A DNA stretch of 56,353 nucleotides, taken from contig CALIXS010000009.1 in NCBI GenBank assembly GCA_938046095.1, forward strand, positions 1-56,353. Reading direction: 5' to 3'. The position numbers and the translations under genes are program-made. This DNA is from an uncultured Clostridia bacterium (GTDB lineage: Bacteria > Bacillota > Clostridia > Peptostreptococcales > Anaerovoracaceae). Positions 26,687 to 36,400 of the stretch are shown piece by piece; within the stretch, counting starts at the first letter, position 1, and the number at the start of each line of letters is the position of its first letter. The notes under the pieces were generated by a model. The model was not told the origin of the DNA. It did not search any database and saw nothing but the letters and a program-made list of their open reading frames with translations.

Positions 26687-28885
26687 ATGAAAAGAAAACT
26701 GATATTCCAATTTAATAAAAAAAAGCTTTCGGGTTTTGCAGCGGCGCTGCTTGCCGCGGTTTTGGTATTTGTCGCTCTCGGTGCCGACAGAACGCCTCCG
26801 GAAGAAAAAACGGATACATCAGGCGCTTCAGAAATGTACGTCACGACGAAAAATCTCGCATACGACGAATCTCTTCTTCAGGATGTCCGCAATGCGAATA
26901 TAAATTCGTCACAGAGCGGTGCACAGCAGCAGGAGGAAGAACAGGAGTCGGAAGAATCTCAGGAACAGCAGGCCGAGGAGAGGCAGGAGCAAGAGGAGAG
27001 CAGACAGGGCGAGCAGCAGACCCGGACGCAGGAGTCGCAGGGCGAACAGGCTCAGGAACTGTCGGTGACAGACAGTTTCAGATCTTTGATAAAGAGAAGT
27101 TCACTCTCAGGTGTTGATCCGGATAATATCAGCAGCCCGGGCGGTGGAAGTGATCCCGGCGAAAACGGCGGAGGAGGAGAAGGCGGCGGTTCGCTGACGC
27201 TCGACGAGGGACAGGCTTCGGATTTGTTCTACACGACTATCACGAACGGTGAGATAGTTGATTCAAGCGATTACTCGTTCAGGGTGTTTCTCACAGCCAA
27301 AGGGAAAAAACTCAGTCTTATAGCTCAGACGGTAAGCGTAAACGGAAAGCAGAAGGATTTCAGGAACGGTGACTCGATAAAACTGAAGGAGGGCGCCAAC
27401 AAAGTCCGTGTGGCTCTTCGGTTCAGAGACGCCGGAAGAAATCAGATAGACGCCGCAAAAAATTACACCGTATATTTCTATAAGAGCGACCATTATTATT
27501 TAATAGTCGAGAACGCGGATACCGGGGCATCTCTGGGTGACGGCAGTACGGTTACGAGCTATCAGCCCTCAATGCGCATCAAGGTGTACGCAATGCACGC
27601 AGGCAAGGCTATAAGGGCGAGAGTCAGACTGAACGGCAGCACTGTGAGCGAAGCCTCGAACGATATATATGCGCTTACGCTGAAGCTCGGCGGCAACACT
27701 CTTTCGATAACGGCGGGGAGCGGCGTCAATCAGATAAATTTTTCATGTACGATAAATTATCGTACCGAGGTATTCTCGATAGAGCTGGAGAGTGACGGCT
27801 CCGACGACACCGGACGGGCGATAGACGATATAATAACGCCCGATATTTTCGGAAGGCAGAAAGCACATACATGGACATCCGACAACCAGACCTTCAGGTT
27901 TCGCATAAGCTTCACGCAGGTGACGGGAAAGGAACAGCTCACCTACGTCGGCATAACCAAAAACGGATATACGACGGATGTCACGGCGAGAGCCGACGCA
28001 AGGGGCTACATAGCGACGGAGCTTGAAGCCTTCGGACAGGATCAGCAGCTTTATAAGGGAAATATCGTCTACGCGGAGTTCACCGATTCAGACGGCATAA
28101 AGCAGAGCTTTACATGGGTCATAACGTATCAGCGGGTATCGACGCCGGCCTACAGAGAGCCGTCGGTATTCGTGGGACTTGCGAACGGTCAGAAGGTCAA
28201 TGAGCTGCCGTTTTCCGTACCGGTAAAGGCGTTCGACTGGAGAGGCAATGAGCTCATGCCGGATAATTTTACGGTATCGCTGAACGGACAGGTGTTGTCT
28301 TTTTCGTCGATAACGCCTCAGGGATACGAATACGCTCTTTATTCGGATGAGGGACCCAATACGCTCGTTGTGACCGTGACGGACAACGAGCAGTATACAG
28401 TAACAAGGACGATAAACTATACTTTCAGTCACAACGCGGAGACAGTATATGTTAACCTGTCCGTGTCTGCCGATGTATTGGGCCTCGGAAGTCTTATTTC
28501 GGAGACATCATCGGCGACGAGCGGCATGACCGTAGCGGAACTGGTCGAGGAACGGCTTGCCGCTTACGGATATTCGGCGGGCTCTACGGGTAGCGGAAGC
28601 GACTACTTCCTGAACAGGATATATCGCGAGGGGATCCTTAAAGGATGGAACCTGACAGACGAGCAGAAGGCCCGATACAGCGACGAGGGCTATGATATAT
28701 ATCCCCCGGCTGATGTGAACAGCCTCGGAAGTAAGGATATCACGGCGGGTTCGGGGTGGATGGTCACCGTCAACGGTATATTTATCGGAAACAGTATGGG
28801 CTCGACATATATACGCGACGGTGACGATATCAGACTGATGTTCACATTAGATCTGGGCAAGGATATAGGCGTAGACACATATTGA
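26687..28885 (+). CDS. Exported protein with C-terminal DUF4430 (transcobalamin beta-domain-like) domain
   Basis: The 732-residue protein has a signal peptide or N-terminal anchor (about 12-33), a Gln/Glu-rich linker (about 80-125), a Gly-rich stretch (about 145-163), several cadherin-like or Ig-like beta domains, and a C-terminal DUF4430 domain (about 585-732). The last contains GSGWMVTVNGIF, IRDGDDIRLMFT and LDLGKDIG. DUF4430 is related to the C-terminal beta domain of the vertebrate cobalamin carriers transcobalamin and intrinsic factor. With riboswitch control this suggests cobalamin binding, which is inference. Only 10 bases separate it from the previous gene, and its GGAG is just 1-2 bases from the ATG, so translational coupling is likely. 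Confidence 0.8.
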   Translation: MKRKLIFQFNKKKLSGFAAALLAAVLVFVALGADRTPPEEKTDTSGASEMYVTTKNLAYDESLLQDVRNANINSSQSGAQQQEEEQESEESQEQQAEERQEQEESRQGEQQTRTQESQGEQAQELSVTDSFRSLIKRSSLSGVDPDNISSPGGGSDPGENGGGGEGGGSLTLDEGQASDLFYTTITNGEIVDSSDYSFRVFLTAKGKKLSLIAQTVSVNGKQKDFRNGDSIKLKEGANKVRVALRFRDAGRNQIDAAKNYTVYFYKSDHYYLIVENADTGASLGDGSTVTSYQPSMRIKVYAMHAGKAIRARVRLNGSTVSEASNDIYALTLKLGGNTLSITAGSGVNQINFSCTINYRTEVFSIELESDGSDDTGRAIDDIITPDIFGRQKAHTWTSDNQTFRFRISFTQVTGKEQLTYVGITKNGYTTDVTARADARGYIATELEAFGQDQQLYKGNIVYAEFTDSDGIKQSFTWVITYQRVSTPAYREPSVFVGLANGQKVNELPFSVPVKAFDWRGNELMPDNFTVSLNGQVLSFSSITPQGYEYALYSDEGPNTLVVTVTDNEQYTVTRTINYTFSHNAETVYVNLSVSADVLGLGSLISETSSATSGMTVAELVEERLAAYGYSAGSTGSGSDYFLNRIYREGILKGWNLTDEQKARYSDEGYDIYPPADVNSLGSKDITAGSGWMVTVNGIFIGNSMGSTYIRDGDDIRLMFTLDLGKDIGVDTY

Positions 28886-28904
28886 TATTTGCAGGAGAAC
28901 CAAG

Positions 28905-29840
28905 ATGAACAAAAAAACCGAAGGCATCATCAATGAAGCAAAGAAGGTAATCATAGGTAAGGACGACGTGATAAAAAAGGTCATGATGGCTATACTGTCC
29001 GGAGGGCACGTCCTGCTTGACGACGTACCGGGCACGGGAAAGACGACGCTCGCGCTCGCATTCGCAAGGGCGATGGATATGCGGTTCAGGCGTATACAGT
29101 TTACGCCTGATGTAGTGCCTTCTGATATCGTCGGTTTTTCGATATACAACAAAGAAAAGAGAGAATTCGAGTACAAGGCGGGCGCGGTCATGACAAATAT
29201 TCTGCTTGCCGATGAGATAAACAGAACATCAAGCAAAACGCAGGCGGCTCTGCTCGAGGTAATGGAGGAGGGGCAGGCGACCGTCGACGGTGAAAAACAC
29301 GTGCTTCCGGAGCCATTTGTCGTAATTGCAACGCAAAATCCCGTCGGCTCAGCCGGGACGCAGCTTCTGCCGCAGGCGCAGCTCGACAGATTTATCGTGA
29401 GACTCAGGATGGGCTATCCGGGCATGGACGAGCAGGTAGAGATACTCAAAGACAGGCAGAGGGAAAACCCGCTCGACAGGATAGCTCCGGCTGCCGGTGC
29501 GGCCGATGTCATTGCGATGAGAGAAGAGGTCAGGGATATACACGTAGAGGATAGTATATTCATATACATATCAGCGCTCGCCGAGGCGACGAGGTCACAT
29601 GATATGGTAAGACTCGGCGTAAGCCCGAGAGGCTCGCTTGCCGTGGCAAAAATGGCGAAGGCCAACGCTTTTATTGAAGGCAGGGACTTCGTTATGCCCG
29701 AGGATATCAGGGGGGTGTTCGAAGATGTATGCGCGCACAGGATAATCCCGAGTCCGAAGGCGAAGATGGCGGATATGACGGCAGAGGGGATACTTTCCGA
29801 CGTGATAAAAGAAACAAAGTCGCCTGACAGCGGAAGATAG
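28905..29840 (+). CDS. MoxR-family AAA+ ATPase
   Basis: A 311-residue cytoplasmic ATPase with Walker A GTGKTT (43-48), Walker B LLADEINR (100-107), sensor region VVIATQNP and the MoxR-specific GSAGTQLLPQAQLDRF. Relatives work as chaperone-like motors with DUF58 and transglutaminase or von Willebrand A partners in the maturation of membrane or secreted complexes. The next two genes are exactly such partners, so the three are a functional unit. AGGAGA lies 6 bases before the ATG; 19 bases separate it from the DUF4430 gene. Its place inside a riboswitch-controlled operon suggests service to the surface proteins encoded around it. Confidence 0.93.
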   Translation: MNKKTEGIINEAKKVIIGKDDVIKKVMMAILSGGHVLLDDVPGTGKTTLALAFARAMDMRFRRIQFTPDVVPSDIVGFSIYNKEKREFEYKAGAVMTNILLADEINRTSSKTQAALLEVMEEGQATVDGEKHVLPEPFVVIATQNPVGSAGTQLLPQAQLDRFIVRLRMGYPGMDEQVEILKDRQRENPLDRIAPAAGAADVIAMREEVRDIHVEDSIFIYISALAEATRSHDMVRLGVSPRGSLAVAKMAKANAFIEGRDFVMPEDIRGVFEDVCAHRIIPSPKAKMADMTAEGILSDVIKETKSPDSGR

Positions 29841-29850
29841 GAGTCGCGGT

Positions 29851-31002
29851 ATGGCAAAGGCCAGAATATTATATATAATATGGCTCATGTTCATCGTGAT
29901 ATTTTTTATCGTTTCGGAAAGTCCCGCAGGACTTACAGCACTCATCATTTCCGTCGCGACTGCGGTTGTCGCCGTAATATCGTCGCGGATCGGTTCGCGA
30001 GGTGTCACAGTCGCTGCTGAAGCGCTGCTGCCGGACGGGATCGCAATTACCGCAAGTAACGCCTCGGCAGTACCGTCAGACAACGTCACGTGCAGAGTAA
30101 AGGCGGAGAACCTCCTGACGGGCGAAATTATTGAGCGGAGGATAGGTGCGTCTCTTCCCGCAAAGGGCGAGTGCCGAAGGCTTCTCAGCGTCGCTTCAGG
30201 CCGCTGCGGAAGAGTCGAGGTCACCGTGAATACTGTAACGGTCGGAGATATATTCGGGCTTACCGGCAGAGAATTGCCTCAGACGGGAGTATCGTGCAGG
30301 ACATTTTTCAAGCCGTCGGTATTCCCGATAGACTTCGAGATTTTGTACGGCGAAAGTCTTTCGCTCGACAGCGATGTGTATTCGATGCGAAAGCCGGGTT
30401 CCGATCCGAGCGAAACGTTTGCCATAAGGGAATACAGAGCAGGAGACAGAGTAAAGCAGATACATTGGAAGCTCACCGAAAAGCTCGACGATCTCGTCGT
30501 CAGGGAATACGGGCTTCCGATACAAAATACCGTACTCATAGCTCTGGAAACGGGGCTTGGGGATGGAGAAGAGGCGGATCCCGAGTGTATGAACGCGCTC
30601 GCCTCGGCCGCCGCATCGCTTTCTCAGGCTCTTGCCGAAAACGGGGTAACACATAGCTTTGCGGGTTACGATCACCGCGGCGCGGTGCTCACCTGTTCGG
30701 AGATAACAAACGAGGACGACTTGCAGGAAAGCCTGCCCGATATATTTTCATCCGTGCCGGGCAGAGATGAGCTTACGGTACCGGATCACTATCTCGAGGA
30801 ACACGAGAGGTTTGAGTTCGCACATATAGTCGTATTTACACCGTCCCACAGACCGGCACTCGAGTCGTATGCCGAAACGGGTATCGTCACGGAGGTCATA
30901 GTCAGCCGAGGGGGCGGATATGATGCGGGAGTCAGCGGAATAAACGTCATAGCGGTCAGCCCCGGGGAAATCGAGACGGCCCTCGCGTATATGGAGATAT
31001 AG
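29851..31002 (+). CDS. DUF58 domain membrane protein
   Basis: The 383-residue protein has two N-terminal transmembrane helices (about 5-45) and a DUF58 domain with the signature FAIREYRAGDRVKQIHWK near residues 190-207. This is followed by a von Willebrand A-like fold (VLIALETGLG). DUF58 proteins usually accompany MoxR ATPases; their biochemical role is not settled. AGGAG lies 8 bases before the ATG, and the gene is 10 bases from moxR and 5 bases from the transglutaminase-like gene. Confidence 0.9.
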   Translation: MAKARILYIIWLMFIVIFFIVSESPAGLTALIISVATAVVAVISSRIGSRGVTVAAEALLPDGIAITASNASAVPSDNVTCRVKAENLLTGEIIERRIGASLPAKGECRRLLSVASGRCGRVEVTVNTVTVGDIFGLTGRELPQTGVSCRTFFKPSVFPIDFEILYGESLSLDSDVYSMRKPGSDPSETFAIREYRAGDRVKQIHWKLTEKLDDLVVREYGLPIQNTVLIALETGLGDGEEADPECMNALASAAASLSQALAENGVTHSFAGYDHRGAVLTCSEITNEDDLQESLPDIFSSVPGRDELTVPDHYLEEHERFEFAHIVVFTPSHRPALESYAETGIVTEVIVSRGGGYDAGVSGINVIAVSPGEIETALAYMEI

Positions 31003-31007
31003 AAGAA

Positions 31008-33467
31008 TTGGCATCAGCAGCAACACAAAAACTTACACTTGAGCCGGCGCCGGAGAAAACCGGAACAGGAGCCGTGCGGCAAGCCGGAGCGGGAGCCCGG
31101 ACGGGAGTAAAGGACACGGCGGGCGCCGCGGCGGCCGATGCGTTCGTGCTCTTCGCGTTTACCGCAGGCTTTGCATCATGGCTGTCAGACCTTTTTTCTC
31201 TTACTGCCGATGCGGCGGCGACGTTTGCGTCGCTTGCCGCTATCAGTACGGTGACGGCGGTGATACTTGCTCTCGACTCGAAAAAACGCATGATCGGTCT
31301 TGCATCATCTGTTGCCGCGATAGCGGCGCTGATGGCGGGAAATTATAATTATTTTTCCGACGGGCGCAATATTCTTCTGAACAATATTATAGACGCCGTA
31401 GGGAAAAAATTCCCGTATATGATGCTCAGCGCTTCCGTTTCCGCGGAGCAGGGCGCTATGGCCGCATGCGGCACGTATGCTTTTGTTCTGATAATGGCTG
31501 CGGTCGTTATCATATCGGCAATACTTATGGCAGGCGAATCGAAACTGCTGCCGTTAGTGCTCCTCGCGGCAATACCCGTTTTTCAGTTTTCTACCGGTAT
31601 TTATACGGGAACTGTACAGAACGTCATGTGTGCGGCAGGGGCGTGCCTGCTTTACATCAGATGCCTTGAGAGAGGCAAAAACGGCCGTGCGAGGAGTGCA
31701 CTCGGCGAGTCGGCGGTGCCGTTCGCCATACTGTGTGCAGTGACAGCGCTCGCTTTGGGTCCTGTTCTTGCCTCATTCGCGATGCCGAAAGCCGTTTTGG
31801 CGATCAAGTCCGACATAAAGGCCGGAGCATATGAGGCGAGGTATGGCAAATCCGCTCCGCTGACGGGAGGAATGTTCACCGACCTCGGATCGTTCCTGCC
31901 CGCCGGAAGCGAAGCGCTGACCGTTACCATGAGCATGCCGGGATCGTATTATCTGAGGGGATTTATCGGTGGAAGGTATACGGGCAGGGGGTGGATCGAC
32001 GTGAAATCGGAAGACCTTTGGTCGGCGCGCGACGTGTTTTATACCTTGCACCAAAAGGGCTTCTACGGTCAGGAAATGCTTGCGTCCGCGGCAGCCGCGC
32101 TCGATCCGGAAGGTATCCCGTCGAACCGGGGAGCATCGGAAGCGAACGGAAGTATATACGGACAGACGACCGTGACGGTAAAAAATACCGGAGCGGACAG
32201 CCGGTATATGTATGTACCGTACGAGCTTTACGACGACGGCGCAGCCATGACGGAATCGCTCGACGCACAGAGGATTGGGGACAGCGGGATTGTCACGTCC
32301 GGGCTTCGGGGGCAGAGAGAATACTCATATAACATTGCGGGCGAGCTGGTGACGAAATACCCGTCATTTACGGCAAAGCTTGCAGACGAGGAAAACCTTG
32401 ATGAGCGAGGCAAAGAATACAAAAAACTTGAGGCGCTGTACAATAAATTTGCATATGAGGAGTACCTCGAGGTGCCCGCGGGTCTTGAGGAACCCCTGAC
32501 GGAAATACTCGGAGCACGTCAAAACGAGGACGGCAAGGTGCATGTCGACTATGTCGAGGCGAAGCAGAACATACTTTACGCTCTGATGAGCGGATGCAAA
32601 TATACTGAACGCCTGGATGCGAGATGGAACGGAACGGATTTCGTATACGATTTTCTTGAGATAGGCAAAGCGGGCTATTCCGTTCATTACGCGAGCGCCG
32701 CGTGTATGATGTTCAGATATTACGGCATTCCGGCGAGATACGTCGAGGGATACCTCATAACGCCGGACGATGCGGCGTCGATGAAGCCGGGCGAGGAGTA
32801 CGCGCTCGACGATACTCACGCGCATGCGTGGGTGGAATATTATCAGGACGGGGTCGGCTGGCTCCCGTTCGAGGTAACGCCGTCATATATAGGCATCATG
32901 CATACCGCGGAAGATTATCAGGACATAACGGGGATCGCCGGAAGCGACAGCGATGAAAATGACGATATAGTGAGCACGGAGGATGATGACGAGGACCAGA
33001 AGCCTATGGCGGATATGAACATCGACTGGTTCCTTATCGCGAAGATTGCCCTTATGATCGTTATATTCATTCTGATACTGACGATTACGGTCTTTGTCGT
33101 ATGGATAGCGAAAAAGCGCGCAGAGAGCAGGCGCGAAAAAGAAAAGTTCACCTCGCCCGATGTAAATGAGGCAGTGAGAAGTCTCTTTAATTACAGCATG
33201 AACATATTGGCTGTAAGCGGACTGAAGATAAGAAACATTTCGCTTTATAAATATGCGCGCCAGATAGAGAAGATGCTGGACGCCGAAACGGCGGAGGAAT
33301 ACATGCATATCACAGACCTGCGGCAGGAGGCGGTGTACAGCGCCCACACGCTCTCCGAAGCCGACAGAGAGGCTTTGATAAAATTCAAGAACAAAATATG
33401 GAAGCATGCGTATGAGAACGGATCGCGTTCAGGCAGATTCCGGCTCAAATATATATACTTCTTATAA
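31008..33467 (+). CDS. Transglutaminase-like membrane protein (TgpA-like) with altered catalytic Cys
   Basis: The 819-residue protein has about six N-terminal transmembrane helices (45-250), a long extracytoplasmic part with a transglutaminase/protease-like core (about 490-635), another helix (about 670-693) and a cytoplasmic DUF4129-like tail. The core has GIPARYVEGY, the HAW motif (His606) and WLPFEVTP, but where family members carry the nucleophile (GYC-x-H-x-A) this one reads GYSVHYASAAC: Ser558, with the nearest Cys at 566. It may be inactive, use another residue, or be a binding domain. The start is TTG 31008, with GGAG 11 bases upstream. It completes the MoxR/DUF58 trio. Confidence 0.85.
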   Translation: MASAATQKLTLEPAPEKTGTGAVRQAGAGARTGVKDTAGAAAADAFVLFAFTAGFASWLSDLFSLTADAAATFASLAAISTVTAVILALDSKKRMIGLASSVAAIAALMAGNYNYFSDGRNILLNNIIDAVGKKFPYMMLSASVSAEQGAMAACGTYAFVLIMAAVVIISAILMAGESKLLPLVLLAAIPVFQFSTGIYTGTVQNVMCAAGACLLYIRCLERGKNGRARSALGESAVPFAILCAVTALALGPVLASFAMPKAVLAIKSDIKAGAYEARYGKSAPLTGGMFTDLGSFLPAGSEALTVTMSMPGSYYLRGFIGGRYTGRGWIDVKSEDLWSARDVFYTLHQKGFYGQEMLASAAAALDPEGIPSNRGASEANGSIYGQTTVTVKNTGADSRYMYVPYELYDDGAAMTESLDAQRIGDSGIVTSGLRGQREYSYNIAGELVTKYPSFTAKLADEENLDERGKEYKKLEALYNKFAYEEYLEVPAGLEEPLTEILGARQNEDGKVHVDYVEAKQNILYALMSGCKYTERLDARWNGTDFVYDFLEIGKAGYSVHYASAACMMFRYYGIPARYVEGYLITPDDAASMKPGEEYALDDTHAHAWVEYYQDGVGWLPFEVTPSYIGIMHTAEDYQDITGIAGSDSDENDDIVSTEDDDEDQKPMADMNIDWFLIAKIALMIVIFILILTITVFVVWIAKKRAESRREKEKFTSPDVNEAVRSLFNYSMNILAVSGLKIRNISLYKYARQIEKMLDAETAEEYMHITDLRQEAVYSAHTLSEADREALIKFKNKIWKHAYENGSRSGRFRLKYIYFL

Positions 33468-33491
33468 GCAAATTTTACGGGGGATCGGCAG

Positions 33492-36400
33492 ATGACGAAC
33501 ACGAGAAAAAAAATAAGGAAAAAGATGCGGCTGATATCGGCGCTTGGGGTATTGCTGATGACCTTCGGCATTTTTCAGCCGGCTGCCGCAGTGTTTGCAG
33601 CGACGCCGAAAAACGCGTGGGACGGCAGAAAACTTACGATGCCGCAGACCGACGAAAACGGTGTATTCCTGATATCTGCGGGTGATGAGCTCGCGTGGTT
33701 CGCCGATTACGTGAACAGCGGTCATACAGATGCCGACGCAAGGCTTATAAAATCGGTATACCTCAACACTTCGGTGACGACGCACAGATGGCTTGTAATA
33801 GGGGACAGCGAGGAGCACGCGTACAAGGGGACGTTTGACGGAAACGGCAAGCAGGTGATCAACATGACCGTGGAGCTGAACGCATATGACAAAAGCATGC
33901 GATACGGCGGGCTTTTCGGCGTTATAGACGGAGGTACGGTTGAGGATCTCACCGTTACGGGCAGCATTATAAGCGGATATGAGGATACGACCTCCGGCCC
34001 GGAGCACGAATATTATTCGGCGACGGGCGGCATTGCGGGTTATCTCAAGAGCGGCGTGATATCGGGCTGTACGAACTATACCGAGACGACAACGGAGCAT
34101 TTCTGCTTTTGGAGAAACGCAGGCGGCATCGTGGGTATCGGCAAGGGACTGATATTAAGATGCTCCAACAGGGGCTCCGTAAAGTGTACGGTAAAGGGCG
34201 CCCAGTATAACGTAGGCGGCATCGCGGGGGCGCTCGACGGTGTAAAAGCATGTGCGATATACTGTGATAACCGCGCAGACATCGACGGCTATTATGCCGT
34301 GGGCGGTATCGCGGGCAGTGTCCGCAGGGGGGCGGAGATCGCGGAATCGTGCGATTACGGCGATATGTCCGGCGAGTGGTATATAGGCGGCATCGCAGGC
34401 AGAGTTACGGGAACGGGCGCATACAGCGACAGCACAATAAAGGAATGTGTCATCAGGAACGTTTACAGTCTCGGCGAAATAAAAAGCGCTATATCGTATG
34501 CCGCGGGCATCGTAGGCGAAATGGGGTACGCAGACGGTGAGGGCGAGGACAATCCGGCAATGCCCGTTATTGAAAACGCGTATTCAATATGCCGTATGGA
34601 CGGTGTCACGGCGAACTGGAAGGCGGCGATCATAAGCCACTTCAAAAGCGGTACGATAGGAAACGTATACGGACAGTCGGGCAGTCAGATAGATACCGTA
34701 GGCATGAAGAGAAACAAAGCAACACATATTAACGGCGCAGCGGCAATGCTTACGGAAGGCGAGCTAAAGGAAGATTATATGGTGACAAGATTAGGAGACA
34801 GCTTTGTGCCATGTACGTCTTTCTATGCCGGGCGTAATAAGGGTTATCCCCTGCTGGTATGGCAGACGCAGTCCTCGACACTTTCAGACGGCGTGAACGA
34901 CGCTATAAAGGAGCTGCTCGGGTGGCTTACGCCTGAAAACAGAACAAAGTACGGAGAAAACTATACTCTGATAGAGCAGGTTACGGACGAGTATATCAGG
35001 CTGATCGGGAAATCAAAAACAAAGAGCCGCTTGGAAGGGTTTTTATCCGAGGCGAGGACGAAGCTTAAGGCGATAAAGCCGGGAACGGACGTCGAAAACG
35101 AGCTTGCGAAGGCGATAGACGATGCCATGACGGCGCTCGAGGCGTACGAGGATGAGCTCATACGGGCAAACGAACTGACAGATGATCAGAAGCTTGAACT
35201 GAGGGGGATAACGGATGAATACAAAGCCGCGATAGACAGGGCGGTATCCCTGAACGAGGTATCGTCGCTTCTTGACACCGGAAAGAAGGCGCTCGATACG
35301 AGGATAAGCGATTTTAAGTCGGCGGGCGATATAGAGAATATACGCGCCGCCGCTCTGGAGGAGCTCACGGGGTACGAGTCCGGCGTAGAATACGGTGAGC
35401 CGTACGCCTCGCAGATATCAGCCGCAAGGAACAGGGGGCTCAGGCTTATAAAAGAGGCGTCCGCGGTGAGCGCGATACGAACGGCTCTGTCTGAGGCGAA
35501 GGACGCGATAGATGCGATAATCGAAGAGATTCCGGGCACAAATGCATGGAACGGAACCGAAATGACATCTCCGGAGCAGGAGCAGGACGGCTTTTACAAG
35601 ATATCCACAGGTGCAGAGCTCGCGTGGTTTGCCGACCGTGTGAACTCGGGAAGCACCGCTATAAAAGGCAGACTTGCGGGTGACGTGGATTTGGGAAAGC
35701 ACGCGTGGACACCTATCGGAAACGGGGCTCCGTTCAAGGGTGTCTTCGACGGAGGAGGACACACCGTAAAAGGTCTTTATGTCTGCGGACAGACACAGTA
35801 CGCAGGACTTTTCGGCATTGTCGGCGGGGATAAGGATACTTCTGTAAGCGGGCTTACAGTAAAAGGGAAGATAAAAAATGACAACGTGAGATATGCTGCA
35901 GGCATTGCCGCCGTCATCGAGGGGGGCAAATACAGGGCAACCGTTCGCGACTGCCACAGCGAGGTCGACATTACGACGACAAAGGTGAGCAAGGCGGGCT
36001 CCGCCATCGGAGGCATCGCGGGGTATGCTTCCAATGCCGATATAGACGGCTGCTCCAACGAGGGGACTTTGACCGAATCGACGGAGATAATAGCCGGGCT
36101 TCCGCATTTTGTCGGAGGACTTGCTGCGGTTATGGATAAGGACGTAAACGTATCGCGCTCATGCAATACGGGTGCGGTAAACGGTCTTTCCACCTCCGGC
36201 GGTATCACGGCCTATATACAGGGGAAGAACTGTTCTATAACTGCATGTTACAATACGGGCAGCGTTACGGGGACAAACATGATAGGCGGTCTCGCAGGCG
36301 GAATGGTGTACGGCCCTCGGATGACGGGATGCTATACGACGGGAAAAGTAGGAAACAAGGGGTTGTATCTGGGAGTTCTGTTCGGCTACGGAGCGAGAAG

